Source of the DNA: an uncultured Clostridia bacterium
Lineage (GTDB): Bacteria > Bacillota > Clostridia > Christensenellales > Borkfalkiaceae
Assembly: GCA_947630325.1 (NCBI GenBank)
Contig: CANRHB010000013.1
Coordinates: forward strand, 1 to 48,526
Direction: 5' to 3'
Length of the DNA: 48,526 nt
Shown here: positions 1-7,996 of the stretch, piece after piece
How the letters are laid out: the number at the start of each line of letters is the position of its first letter
Numbering within the stretch: position 1 is the first letter of the stretch
The notes under the pieces: model-generated
What the model was told of the DNA's origin: nothing
What the model saw: only the letters and a program-made list of their open reading frames with translations
Databases searched by the model: none
Position numbers and translations under genes: made by a program

Positions 1-182
1 AACTCTATTATATCACAGACTTCCGTTTGAACTACTTTTTTTATCCCACCCGTTGCACTTGTTAGTATAATTCACCGATAAAAATCGGGGCGTGAATATT
101 ATTCACGCCCTTTTGAAATCGATGTCTATTGATCTACCCTCCTTTTGCTATTCATTTGTTGTTAAAAGTCCATAGACATCTC
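1..182. other. AT-rich DNA replacing the end of spoVAD; possible edge of an inserted element
   Basis: The stretch is much richer in A and T than the coding DNA beside it and holds no gene that I can recognise. On the minus strand it has a purine-rich AAAGGAGGG motif near 138-146 with no start codon at a suitable distance, and a terminator at 84-114. Two copies of CCTATGG (182-188 and 199-205) flank the point where spoVAD homology stops. An inserted element, a rearrangement or an assembly join would all produce this picture. Confidence 0.4.
84..114. terminator. Bidirectional Rho-independent terminator
   Basis: An 11-bp perfect stem (GGGCGTGAATA paired with TATTCACGCCC, 88-110) is followed by TTTT on the plus strand and by a T-rich run on the minus strand. 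It lies in the AT-rich DNA downstream of the broken spoVAD. Confidence 0.7.
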
Positions 183-818
183 CTATGGTTTTATTATACC
201 TATGGCAGGAGCCATGGCGGCTCCCATGTTGTTGACGTCGGTAATGCCGAAATCCACCACCTTCCCGAGGGTCGCCGCCGTGATCTTCACCCCTCTTCCC
301 TCGCGGGCAACGAGCGCGCCGCCCGCCCCCGTCACCGTCCATTGGGACTGCGGAGGCCGCGTCGTGCCGAGTTCCAGGGGGTAGCGGTACTGTCGCTCCG
401 CCGAGGCAAAGTGGCTTCCCGTTGCCGCCACGACGCGGTCGCAATAGCCGCCGTCGATGAAAGTCGCCGCGACGGCTAAACTCTCCGCCATCGTCGAACA
501 CGCGCCGTACACCCCCAAAAAAGGCACCGAAAAGTCGCGCGCCGCAAAACTCGCCGAGATGATCTGGTTGAGAAGGTCGCCCGAAACGATCATGTCCACC
601 TCGTGCCGTTTTAGCCCGGCGTTTGCGATCGCGCCGTCGATGACGTGGGAGAGCATCTTGCACTCCGCCTTTTCGTAAGTGCTCTCGCCGAACATGTCGT
701 CGGAGAGCGCAGTCTCCACATATCTTCCGATGATCCCCGCGCACTCCTTTGTGCCTGCGATGGTACTTGTGGCGACGATGCGCGGAGCGTTTTTGAAATA
801 GATCGTCTGATGCTTCAT
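183..818 (-). pseudogene. spoVAD: Stage V sporulation protein AD, 3'-truncated (SpoVAD, thiolase fold)
   Basis: SpoVAD is a thiolase-like protein of the spore inner-membrane SpoVA channel that moves dipicolinic acid. The 211-residue product matches the N-terminal two thirds of the family: DDMFGESTYEKAECKML near residue 40, then GVYGACSTMAES and AATGSHFASAERQYRYPLE. Family members are about 330 to 340 residues; here homology runs to NMGAAMAPA and then breaks into seven unrelated residues and a TAG stop at the border with AT-rich DNA. The spoVAC and spoVAE partners are not beside it. The ATG follows directly on the tsaD terminator and has no visible ribosome binding site or promoter. It may be a decayed copy, or one half of a gene split by an element that is excised during sporulation. 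Confidence 0.85.
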
Positions 819-821
819 AAG

Positions 822-863
822 AAAAACCCGTCCGAGTGCAGTTTTTGCATTCGAACGGGTTTT
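822..863 (-). terminator. Terminator after tsaD
   Basis: On the minus strand AAACCCGTTCGAATGCA pairs imperfectly with TGCACTCGGACGGGTTT and is followed by TTTTTC. It lies between the tsaD stop and the spoVAD start, so spoVAD would need read-through or a promoter that I do not see. Confidence 0.8.
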
Positions 864-875
864 ATGAGTTTTGGG

Positions 876-1910
876 TTACAGGAGCGGGATATACGCCTCG
901 GCGTTGAGGGAAAGCGGGGAAAATAGCCCCGCGCGGTAGCGGAGAAGCCCCTCCGAAGCGATCATGGCGGCGTTGTCCGTGCAGTGCTTTTTCACGGGGA
1001 GCACGAGTTTGAACCCCTCTTCTTTGCACATCTTCACGAGTTCTTCCCGCAAATAGCCGTTTGCGATCACGCCCCCGCCCGCCGTGACGGTGTTTGTTTT
1101 CTTCTCATGGGCGGCCTCGGCGATCTTTTTCACGAGAATGTCGAGCGCGGCGTGTTGGAAGGAACAGGCGACGTCGGCGCGGCTCCATTCCTCCCCCTTT
1201 TGCTCCTTGTTGTGAACGTAGTTGATGACGGCGGTTTTAAGGCCGCTGTACGAAAAGTTGTAGCCGCCCTCCCCTTTGAGCATGACGGGAAGGGGTACCA
1301 AGGGCGTTCCCTCCCGCGCAAGCGCCTCAACGTGCGGGCCGCCGGGATAGGGCAGAGAGAGAACGCGGGCGACCTTGTCGAACGCTTCCCCCGCCGCGTC
1401 GTCGAGGGTGGAGCCGAGCACTTCGAACTCCGTCTCCGTTTTGGCGTACAGAATGGCGGTGTGCCCGCCGCTTGCAAGCAGGGTGACAAAGGGCGGCTCG
1501 AGCGTCTCGTCCTCGAGATAGGCCGCCGCAAGATGCCCGCGGATATGGTTGACCCCGATGAGCGGAATCCCGAGCCCATAGGCAAGCGACTTTGCAAAGG
1601 AGAGCCCCACAAGGAGCGCGCCGAGGAGCCCCGCCCCATAGGTGACGGCAACGGCGTCGAGATCCTCTTTTTTCACCCCCGCGCTCTTCAAAGCACGGGA
1701 GACGACCTCGTCGATGGCGTCGGTATGGGCGCGGGAGGCAATCTCGGGCACCACCCCGCCATAGAGCGCCTGCGTTGGCGCGGAGGAAATAATTTCGTCC
1801 GAAAGAAGTTTCCTCCCGCAGATCACGGCGGCCGCCGTTTCATCGCAGGAGGACTCAATTCCGAGAATGATTGCGTTTTTCGGGCTTTTGCATAGTACTA
1901 TGTCTGACAT
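876..1910 (-). CDS. tsaD: tRNA N6-adenosine threonylcarbamoyltransferase TsaD
   Basis: TsaD (Kae1/Gcp) transfers the threonylcarbamoyl group to A37 of ANN-decoding tRNAs, working with TsaB, TsaC and TsaE. The 344-residue length is normal. Visible signatures are GIESSCDETAAAV (residues 17-29), the metal-binding NHIRGH (H122, H126), LLASGGHT (144-151) and the third ligand in TDNAAMIA (D312). The start lies 3 bp after the prfB stop and has no clear Shine-Dalgarno sequence, so translation is probably coupled to prfB. The first eight or so residues (MSDIVLCK) are not typical of the family, whose members usually begin close to ILGIES. They are encoded within a short repeat that recurs near rsfS, so the native start may have been extended. 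Confidence 0.95.
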   Translation of the reverse strand: MSDIVLCKSPKNAIILGIESSCDETAAAVICGRKLLSDEIISSAPTQALYGGVVPEIASRAHTDAIDEVVSRALKSAGVKKEDLDAVAVTYGAGLLGALLVGLSFAKSLAYGLGIPLIGVNHIRGHLAAAYLEDETLEPPFVTLLASGGHTAILYAKTETEFEVLGSTLDDAAGEAFDKVARVLSLPYPGGPHVEALAREGTPLVPLPVMLKGEGGYNFSYSGLKTAVINYVHNKEQKGEEWSRADVACSFQHAALDILVKKIAEAAHEKKTNTVTAGGGVIANGYLREELVKMCKEEGFKLVLPVKKHCTDNAAMIASEGLLRYRAGLFSPLSLNAEAYIPLL

Positions 1911-1918
1911 AACTCACG
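1887..1918 (+). repeat. 32-bp repeat, copy 1, spanning the tsaD start
   Basis: The 32 bp match the reverse complement of 8023-8054 at 28 positions. They contain two overlapping palindromes, CATAGTACTATG and TATGTC-T-GACATA. The copy covers the prfB-tsaD junction, including the tsaD start codon. Confidence 0.7.
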
Positions 1919-3011
1919 TTTTTTTGAGGTAATCGATGATAAATCCTTGAATATCGCCGTCCATGACCGCTTGAACGTCCCCCATTTCATAGCCCGTGCG
2001 GTGATCTTTGACGAGGGTATAAGGGCAGAAAACATAGGAACGGATCTGGGAGCCCCACTCGATTTTCTTGGTCTCCCCTTTGAGCGCGGCCTCGTCCGCC
2101 ATGCGCTGTTCGATCTGTTTTTCGAGCAGTTTGGAGCGCAGGTACTTGAACGCCATCTCCTTGTTTTGAAGCTGGCTCCGCTCGTTTTGGCAGGTGACGA
2201 CGATCCCCGTGGGGAAGTGGGTGATGCGGATGGCGGTCTCCGTCTTGTTGACTTTTTGTCCGCCCGCGCCAGAGGAACGGTACACGTCGATGCGGATGTC
2301 CTCGTCCTTTATCTCGATCTCGCCGTCGTCGTCCACTTCGGGCATGACTTCGAGGGAGGCAAAGGAGGTCTGCCGCCGCTTGTTGGCGTCGAAGGGCGAA
2401 ATACGCACGAGGCGGTGCACCCCTATTTCGGCCTTTAAGTAGCCGTAAGCGTTCTCCCCTTCTATCTTGAAGTCTACCGATTTAAGCCCCGCCGAATCTC
2501 CGGGAAGGCGGTCGAGCTCGGTCACTTTGAAGCCGTTCGTCTCGGCATAGCGGCAGTACATGCGGTAGAGCATGGAGCACCAATCGCACGCCTCCGTTCC
2601 GCCCGCGCCCGCATGGAGAGCGAGGAGGGCATTGCTACTGTCGTACTTGCCGCGCAGGAGGGCACGGATGCGCATCTCCTCAATGTCCTTTTCGGCGACG
2701 ACGAGCATCTTGTCGAGTTCGGGGACGAGTTCCTCCTCTTCGGTCTCCTCGATGAGGTCGATGATCTCATAAGCGTCGTCGAGCGCCTTTCTGCCCGCGT
2801 TGTAGGAGGAGACTTTTCCCTCGATGGAGGAAATTTCGCGCGCGATCTTTTTGGACCGCTCCAAGTCCTGCCACACTTCGGGAAGTTCCTGCTCTTCCTT
2901 GAGCTTTTTGAGTTGTTCGGCGCGATTGTCGATGTCGAGCGCGTACTTTGCCTCGCCCAACATCTCCTCGAGCCCTTTGAGTTTTAATCTGTAATCGTCT
3001 GCTTTGAACAT
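1914..3011 (-). CDS. prfB: Peptide chain release factor 2 (RF2)
   Basis: RF2 reads UGA and UAA stop codons and releases the finished peptide in the ribosome. The 365-residue protein has the anticodon-mimic tripeptide SPF (205-207) and the catalytic GGQ (250-252) in RSSGAGGQKVNKTET. Many prfB genes need a programmed +1 frameshift at an in-frame UGA near codon 25. Here the region around residues 20-30 (KYALDIDNRAEQL, aligned with the usual post-frameshift sequence) reads through without a stop, so that feedback is absent. The start has no clear ribosome binding site. tsaD follows after 3 bp, so the two are probably co-transcribed. Confidence 0.95.
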   Translation of the reverse strand: MFKADDYRLKLKGLEEMLGEAKYALDIDNRAEQLKKLKEEQELPEVWQDLERSKKIAREISSIEGKVSSYNAGRKALDDAYEIIDLIEETEEEELVPELDKMLVVAEKDIEEMRIRALLRGKYDSSNALLALHAGAGGTEACDWCSMLYRMYCRYAETNGFKVTELDRLPGDSAGLKSVDFKIEGENAYGYLKAEIGVHRLVRISPFDANKRRQTSFASLEVMPEVDDDGEIEIKDEDIRIDVYRSSGAGGQKVNKTETAIRITHFPTGIVVTCQNERSQLQNKEMAFKYLRSKLLEKQIEQRMADEAALKGETKKIEWGSQIRSYVFCPYTLVKDHRTGYEMGDVQAVMDGDIQGFIIDYLKKT

Positions 3012-3077
3012 AATTTTTGGTTTGATGATGGTTTTTTGAAGGATGGTGGGGATGTTGTGCCAAAAAGTCTCTTTTGT

Positions 3078-3242
3078 GCGTCATGCTGAGCCGAATTGCG
3101 TTTACGCAGTCCGTAAAAGCAAGTCCGCGAAGGCATCTTGGTACGTCTTGGTTTTGTTTTGAACGTACTTGGACGCAACAAGATTCCCTCAGAGAATTGC
3201 CATGTCGAACTCCGTAACAACCTTTACGGCTCGGAATGACGC
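3078..3242. repeat. 165-bp interspersed element with terminal inverted repeats (copy 1)
   Basis: It begins with GCGTCATGCTGAGCCG and ends with CGGCTCGGAATGACGC, which are inverted repeats matching at 14 of 16 bases. The internal sequence matches, in the opposite orientation, the element at 38618-38782, which has the same length. No open reading frame of its own; MITE-like. Confidence 0.7.
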
Positions 3243-3290
3243 ACATGAGGCGGCTCGGAATGACGCACATGAGGCGCGGCTCGGAATGAC
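3226..3290. repeat. Tandem amplification of the element's end
   Basis: The terminal sequence GGCTCGGAATGAC followed by GCACATGAGGC occurs in about two and a half tandem units of roughly 24 bp. It looks like slippage at the end of the 165-bp element. Confidence 0.6.
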
Positions 3291-3320
3291 ATTTACGCGC
3301 CAAGAGCCCACTCCCTTGAT

Positions 3321-3339
3321 CCCCCTCCGATGGAGGGGG
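3321..3339. repeat. GC hairpin repeat CCCCCTCC-GAT-GGAGGGGG
   Basis: A perfect 8-bp stem. The same hairpin, with a different loop, recurs at 24389, 38560-38605, 43745, 45528 and 47420. The rest of 3290-3411 holds no gene; just before the secA stop lies AAAGAATTGTGCGAAA (about 3393-3408), which recurs just before the yigZ stop. Confidence 0.7.
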
Positions 3340-3411
3340 TTCTGTTAAAGGCGGCTTCGCTCCCCCGCTTGAGGTTCCCGCGGCGAGCAAGCAAAGAATT
3401 GTGCGAAATAA

Positions 3412-6360
3412 TTAAAACGGTTTCCCGTGGCACTTCTTGTATTTAAGGCCGGAGCCGCAGGGGCAGGGATCGTTTGGCCCGATCTTCTTCTGCTTGGGCA
3501 TGGAGGCAGGGTTGAATTTGCTCGAACCGCTCGTCTTTAAGCTGTCCACATCCACCGCCTTGGGGATCTGCATTCCCTGCGTGTCCACGCCGCGGAGAGA
3601 CTGCGGCGAACTCGGATCGGCGGGCGGCATCGAAGGCGCCGCGGGCGTCCCCGGCATTGCGGGCGATTGGGGTGCGCTCTGTGTAGGCGCGGGACGGGGA
3701 GTGATCGTGGGCATGATGCGCTGGGCGGGCTGTTGCCGCACCTCCACGCGCACTTTGAGGAGCATCGCCACCGTGTTGGTCTGGATGCGCTCGATCATCT
3801 CGTTGAACATCGCCGAGCCCTCTTGCTTGTAGGCGATCACGGGGTCGGTCTGCCCGTATGCGCGGAGCCCGATCCCCTTGCGGAGTTGGTCCATGGCGTC
3901 GATGTGGTCGATCCAATTCCGGTCGACGTTGCGGAGCAAGATCTGCCGCTCCACATCGGCAAAGTTGATCCCCGTCTCCTCCTTGAGGCGGACGATCTTC
4001 TCCTCATACGCCTTGACGGTGCGCGCCGAAATGCGTTCGAGCGCCTTGGGATAGTCCCACTTTTCGAGTTTCTCGCGGGTGACATAGTTCGTCCCCTCGG
4101 GCAGAAGTTTTTGTTCGAGCGCCTTGTTGAGGTCCTCTTCGTTCCACTTTTCGGGCGCGTCCTCCGCGTTCACCGCCGAGCGGATGGTGCTCTCGGCATA
4201 GTCGGGAATGTATTTTAAGATCTGTTCGTGGACGTCCTCCCCTTTGAGCACCTTCATGCGCTCCGCATAGATGAGCATACGCTGTTTGTTCATCACGTCG
4301 TCGTATTGGAGGACGGTCTTTCTTGCGCCGAAGTGCTTGCCTTCGATCTGTTTCTGCGCGTACTCGATGAGGCGGGAGAGCATCTTCGCTTCGAGGCATT
4401 CGTCCTCCTGCATTTTGGAGTGTTCGTAAATGCCCTTCATACGCTCGCCGCCGAACCGCTTCATGAGGTCGTCCTCGAGGGAGATGAAGAAGATGGAGGT
4501 ACCCACGTCGCCCTGCCGTCCCGAACGTCCGCGGAGCTGGTTGTCGATACGGCGCGCCTCGTGGCGTTCGGTGCCGATGATGCAGAGCCCGCCCGCGGCG
4601 ATCACCTTCTCCTTTTCCTCGTCCGTCTGCTGTTTATAGCTGTTGAAAAGTTTTTGATAGCGTTCGCGGACAGCCATCGTCTCCTCGTCCACTTCGGCAT
4701 AGCTCGTGGCGAGCTCGATGGTCTCGTGGTCGATCCCCTCCTCGCGGAGACGCTTCTTGGCAAGATATTCGGGGTTGCCGCCGAGCAGAATATCGGTACC
4801 GCGGCCCGCCATGTTGGTGGAGATGGTCACCGCGCCGAACCGACCCGCCTGCGCGACGATCTCCGCCTCGCGTTCGTGGTTTTTAGCGTTCAAGATATTG
4901 TGTTGAATGCCGTTGCGGCGCAGAAGGCGGGAAATTTCCTCCGACTTATCGACGGAGACGGTACCCACCAAAATAGGCTGACCCTTTTCGTGCCGCTCCA
5001 CGATCTCGCGCACGATCGCCTTCTTCTTGCCCTCTTCGGTGGAGAAAATCTTGTCGTGCAGATCCTGCCGCTTGATGGGCTTGTTGGTGGGGATCTCGAT
5101 GACGTCGAGGGAATAGATCGTGCGGAACTCTCCCTCCTCCGTCTTGGCGGTACCCGTCATGCCCGAGAGTTTGCGGTAGAGGCGGAAATAGTTCTGGAAG
5201 GTGATGGTCGCATAGGTCTTGTTCTCCTCGCGGATCTTCACCCCCTCCTTTGCCTCGATCGCCTGGTGCAAGCCGTCCGAATAGCGGCGGCCGATCATCT
5301 GGCGGCCCGTGAACTCGTCGACGATGATGATCTCGTCCCCCATCACCATGTATTCCTCGTCGCGGTGGAAGAGTTTATGCGCCTTCAAAGCCTGCTGGAT
5401 GTGATGGTTCAAGGTAAGGTGGGAGACGTCGGCGACGTTGTCGATGTTGAACCACTTCTCCGCCTTCTCCGCGCCGTACTCGGTGAGTTGGACCTGCTTG
5501 TCCTTGCGCTCGATCACATAGTCCCACTCGAGTTCCTCCGCCTTGGCAAGTTTGCGCTCTCCCGCCTCCGACTTCTTGGCGCGCTTCTCGTTTTCGAGGT
5601 CTTTGAGATCGTCGTCGAAGCCCCCTTTGAGGGTGCGGACGAATTTATCCACCTGCTCGTAAAGTTCGGAGGACTGCTCCCCCTTGCCCGAGATGATGAG
5701 CGGGGTCCTCGCTTCATCGATGAGGATGGAGTCCACCTCGTCGACGATGGCGAAGTTGAGTTCGCGCTGGACCATGAGACGGAGGTCGGACTTCAAGTTA
5801 TCGCGCAGATAGTCGAAACCGAACTCGTTGTTGGTGCCGTAAGTGATGTCGCTCTGGTAGGCCTTGCGCTTGAGGTCGTCGTCCATGCCGGGCACGACGA
5901 CGCCCACGGTAAGCCCCATGAACTTGTGCACCTTGCCCATCCACTCCGCGTCGCGGCGGGCAAGGTAGTCGTTGACGGTGACGATGTGCACCCCTCTTCC
6001 CGAGAGCGCTTCGAGATAGCTGGGGAGGGTGGCGACGAGCGTCTTGCCTTCGCCCGTTTTCATTTCGGCGATACGCCCCTGGAAGAGGCAGATGCCGCCG
6101 ATGATCTGCACGTGGAAGTGTTTCATGCCGAGCACACGCCAGCTCGCTTCGCGCAGAGCCGCAAATGCGTCGTACATGATGTCCTCGAGCGTTTCGCCCT
6201 TACTGAGCCGTTCCTTAAAGACCGCCGTCTGCCCTTTGAGTTCGGCGTCGCTCATCTTTTGGTACTTGGGCTCGAGTTTTTCCACCTCGAGTGCCATTTT
6301 ATCGAGTTTTTTGAGGCTCCTGCGGCTGTCGCCGCTTGCCAAATAACTGAAGATTCCCAT
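3412..6360 (-). CDS. secA: Preprotein translocase ATPase SecA
   Basis: SecA is the ATP-driven motor that pushes unfolded preproteins through SecYEG. At 982 residues it is slightly longer than usual. Visible parts are the Walker A motif KTGEGKT (101-107), the preprotein-crosslinking region beginning after FDYLRDNLK, the DEAD-like VDEVDSILIDEARTP (about 207-221), the motif IVDEFTGRQMIGRRYSDGLHQ, motif VI QLRGRSGRQGD, a Pro/Gln/Ala-rich linker near residues 890-940, and the C-terminal zinc-binding SEC-C motif with C966, C968, C977 and H978. The linker explains most of the extra length. The start is preceded by CGGAGCG at good spacing. It appears monocistronic. Confidence 0.97.
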   Translation of the reverse strand: MGIFSYLASGDSRRSLKKLDKMALEVEKLEPKYQKMSDAELKGQTAVFKERLSKGETLEDIMYDAFAALREASWRVLGMKHFHVQIIGGICLFQGRIAEMKTGEGKTLVATLPSYLEALSGRGVHIVTVNDYLARRDAEWMGKVHKFMGLTVGVVVPGMDDDLKRKAYQSDITYGTNNEFGFDYLRDNLKSDLRLMVQRELNFAIVDEVDSILIDEARTPLIISGKGEQSSELYEQVDKFVRTLKGGFDDDLKDLENEKRAKKSEAGERKLAKAEELEWDYVIERKDKQVQLTEYGAEKAEKWFNIDNVADVSHLTLNHHIQQALKAHKLFHRDEEYMVMGDEIIIVDEFTGRQMIGRRYSDGLHQAIEAKEGVKIREENKTYATITFQNYFRLYRKLSGMTGTAKTEEGEFRTIYSLDVIEIPTNKPIKRQDLHDKIFSTEEGKKKAIVREIVERHEKGQPILVGTVSVDKSEEISRLLRRNGIQHNILNAKNHEREAEIVAQAGRFGAVTISTNMAGRGTDILLGGNPEYLAKKRLREEGIDHETIELATSYAEVDEETMAVRERYQKLFNSYKQQTDEEKEKVIAAGGLCIIGTERHEARRIDNQLRGRSGRQGDVGTSIFFISLEDDLMKRFGGERMKGIYEHSKMQEDECLEAKMLSRLIEYAQKQIEGKHFGARKTVLQYDDVMNKQRMLIYAERMKVLKGEDVHEQILKYIPDYAESTIRSAVNAEDAPEKWNEEDLNKALEQKLLPEGTNYVTREKLEKWDYPKALERISARTVKAYEEKIVRLKEETGINFADVERQILLRNVDRNWIDHIDAMDQLRKGIGLRAYGQTDPVIAYKQEGSAMFNEMIERIQTNTVAMLLKVRVEVRQQPAQRIMPTITPRPAPTQSAPQSPAMPGTPAAPSMPPADPSSPQSLRGVDTQGMQIPKAVDVDSLKTSGSSKFNPASMPKQKKIGPNDPCPCGSGLKYKKCHGKPF

Positions 6361-6379
6361 GTTCGCTCCGTTTTTGGAT

Positions 6380-6407
6380 ATAATAATGTTACCTGTTTAT
6401 TTTACAA
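6380..6407 (-). promoter_or_regulatory. Probable secA promoter
   Basis: On the minus strand TTGTAA (6402-6407) and TATTAT (6380-6385) are separated by 16 bp, with the secA start about 20 bp downstream. Confidence 0.5.
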
Positions 6408-6503
6408 TATTTTCCGAAAAATTCAAAGCGTTTTTAGGCGGTTTTCCTCAAATGAAATGTCGAAAAAGAAATTTCACCCAAATTACATGAAAAAACCGCA
6501 GGT

Positions 6504-7235
6504 TCACTGCGGCGCTTTCTGCCCGTCGAGGGCGTGATAGAGTTCGCCTGCGATCTGTTCCCCCCTCTCCGTGGTGGCGCGCACCGCGCCCGCTTTGAGG
6601 AGGAGGCGGAGCTGTTCGGCGTTCTCGACGCCCGAAACTTCCACTTGAAGCCGCCCCGCGCTCTCCTCGATCGCCCGCATGACGAGAAAGGTCTCCCCGC
6701 GCACGCACACCGCGTTCGCCCTCCCCGCGACCGCCGCACGCACTCCTAGCGCGACCTCCTCCTCGTCGAGGGAATGATCTTCGAGGGAGACGATGAGCGT
6801 CCCCTTCCTTACCGCCTTGCGCACCCGCTTTACCTCCCGTTTGAGGTAGGCGGCTCCCCCACCCGTCAGCTGGGAATAGCACAAAACGAGCCTGATCTCC
6901 TTCGCCCCCTGCCTGACCGCCTTCTTCGCCTCCGTCTTTTTGAGGGACATCAGGCTCTCCCCCGTGCCGCCGACGAGACAGCAGACGGGAAGTTCGCTCT
7001 TCCCCTTCAACTTCCGCGCCATCGCAACGTGCACAGGCGAGACGAGCAGTGCGCTTGCGTTCAATTTGACCGCCGTCTCGCACGCCTTTTTGAGGGCGAC
7101 GCGGTCGGTCTCCCGCCTCGAAGCGTCCACGATGAGCTTTTTGAGGGTAAAGGCGATCTCCGTCTCCCTGCGCGCGCGTTTGAATTCCCCGTATTCCGCG
7201 GCCTCCGCCGCAGACAAGATGCATTCTTCTTCCAT
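6504..7235 (-). CDS. DeoC-like protein, probable pseudoenzyme
   Basis: The 243-residue protein has the length and beta/alpha-barrel pattern of deoxyribose-phosphate aldolase: LKKLIVDASRRETDRVALKKACETA, then SALLVSPVHV, CCLVGGTGES and VKAVRQGAKEIRL-type blocks in the family's order. The positions of the catalytic residues are changed. The aspartate of the DMVIN-like strand has become RLVLC, the Schiff-base lysine of the VKTSTG-like strand has become VCVRGE, and the second lysine of VKASGG has become VEVSGV. I therefore infer that it does not cleave deoxyribose 5-phosphate; a binding or regulatory role is open. No nucleoside-catabolism genes lie nearby. A promoter (TTGTCA, 18 bp, TATACT) lies upstream. 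Confidence 0.65.
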   Translation of the reverse strand: MEEECILSAAEAAEYGEFKRARRETEIAFTLKKLIVDASRRETDRVALKKACETAVKLNASALLVSPVHVAMARKLKGKSELPVCCLVGGTGESLMSLKKTEAKKAVRQGAKEIRLVLCYSQLTGGGAAYLKREVKRVRKAVRKGTLIVSLEDHSLDEEEVALGVRAAVAGRANAVCVRGETFLVMRAIEESAGRLQVEVSGVENAEQLRLLLKAGAVRATTERGEQIAGELYHALDGQKAPQ

Positions 7236-7305
7236 ACCCCGAAGTTTTTTCCAAAATTACCCAAAGTATACAAAAATCAACGGGCTCATGACAAAATCGG
7301 GATGG

Positions 7306-7317
7306 TATAATGCGGGT
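7306..7317 (+). promoter_or_regulatory. Extended -10 promoter giving a leaderless mRNA
   Basis: TGGTATAAT (TATAAT at 7306-7311) is followed by six bases and then ATG at 7318, so transcription should begin at or beside the start codon. There is no room for a Shine-Dalgarno sequence. No good -35 is seen. Confidence 0.6.
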
Positions 7318-7560
7318 ATGACTTTTCTCTCCGTGCAGTGGCAGGGATTCGGGTGGTGCTTTGCGGTGCTCCTTCTCGCCTTTGCCGTCGCCAACATCAT
7401 CAAACTGCTCAAGGCGGGCTTCCGCAACTTGAAAAAGAGCCCTCCGCCCCCTCCGCCCAAGGAGCCCGAAAAGCCCGAGCCTGTTTACTATATCGTGGAG
7501 CGCAAGAAAAAACGCCCCAAAAAGCAGTACTCCGAACCCAAAGAGATCACCTTCCGATAA
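7318..7560 (+). CDS. Small membrane-anchored proline-rich protein, unknown function
   Basis: The 80-residue product has one hydrophobic helix (about residues 11-31), then a basic stretch (KAGFRNLKK), six consecutive prolines in SPPPPPPKEPEKPEP and a basic tail rich in KKKRPKK. This suggests a single-pass inner membrane protein with a cytoplasmic, possibly RNA- or protein-binding tail. I chose ATG 7318 because the in-frame upstream codons would overlap the -10 box. I do not recognise a family. It is transcribed divergently from the DeoC-like gene and ends at a strong bidirectional terminator shared with rsfS. Confidence 0.6.
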   Translation: MTFLSVQWQGFGWCFAVLLLAFAVANIIKLLKAGFRNLKKSPPPPPPKEPEKPEPVYYIVERKKKRPKKQYSEPKEITFR

Positions 7561-7576
7561 ACTTCTTTCCTTACGG

Positions 7577-7606
7577 AAAAGGGGACGCCGCTCGGCGTCC
7601 CCTTTT
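7577..7606. terminator. Bidirectional terminator
   Basis: AAAAGGGGACGCCG pairs perfectly with CGGCGTCCCCTTTT around a 2-base loop, with T-runs on both strands. It separates the convergent 80-residue gene and rsfS. Confidence 0.9.
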
Positions 7607-7621
7607 CTCCCCTTAAAAAGT

Positions 7622-7972
7622 TTACTCTTCGTATTTTGTGACGTTCTGCCCGCTGTCCCAGAGCCGTTCGAGATAGTAGAAGAGCCTGCTCTCCTCGTTG
7701 AAGATGTGCACGACAACGTCGCCATAGTCGAGCACCCCCCATCTTCCCTCGCGGAGCCCCTCCGTGCGCTCTGGATAAAGGCCGAATTTCTTTTTGAGTT
7801 CTTCCTCCACGTTGTCGCCGAGCGCGCGCACCTGCGTGGTGCTCTTACCGCTTGCGATGACGAAATAGGAGCAGACCACCGTCTGTTCGCTCACGTCGAG
7901 AATGACGATGTCCTCGCCCTTTTTTGCCGAGAGCGCTCTGCAACACTCCATTGCAAGTTCTTTTCCTTCCAT
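7622..7972 (-). CDS. rsfS: Ribosomal silencing factor RsfS
   Basis: RsfS (YbeB/Iojap) binds ribosomal protein uL14 and blocks joining of the subunits when nutrients are short. The 116-residue length is typical. Family blocks are visible: VILDVSEQTVVCSYFVIASGKSTTQVRAL (residues 23-51), and the C-terminal RWGVLDYGDVVVHIFNEESRLFYYLERLW. A good ribosome binding site (CGGAGGGAAATTTT before ATG) fixes the start. It lies directly downstream of nadD-yqeK, as yqeL does in Bacillus subtilis. Confidence 0.95.
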   Translation of the reverse strand: MEGKELAMECCRALSAKKGEDIVILDVSEQTVVCSYFVIASGKSTTQVRALGDNVEEELKKKFGLYPERTEGLREGRWGVLDYGDVVVHIFNEESRLFYYLERLWDSGQNVTKYEE

Positions 7973-7996
7973 AAAATTTCCCTCCGAATTTAGTTA

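Noticed and set aside
2767..3390. A frame through prfB and the 165-bp repeat
   Set aside because: It reads repeat DNA and the wrong frame of prfB.
4228..6537. A 769-residue open frame antisense to secA
   Set aside because: It is the mirror of a GC-rich, well-conserved gene and has no binding site, domain or plausible composition.
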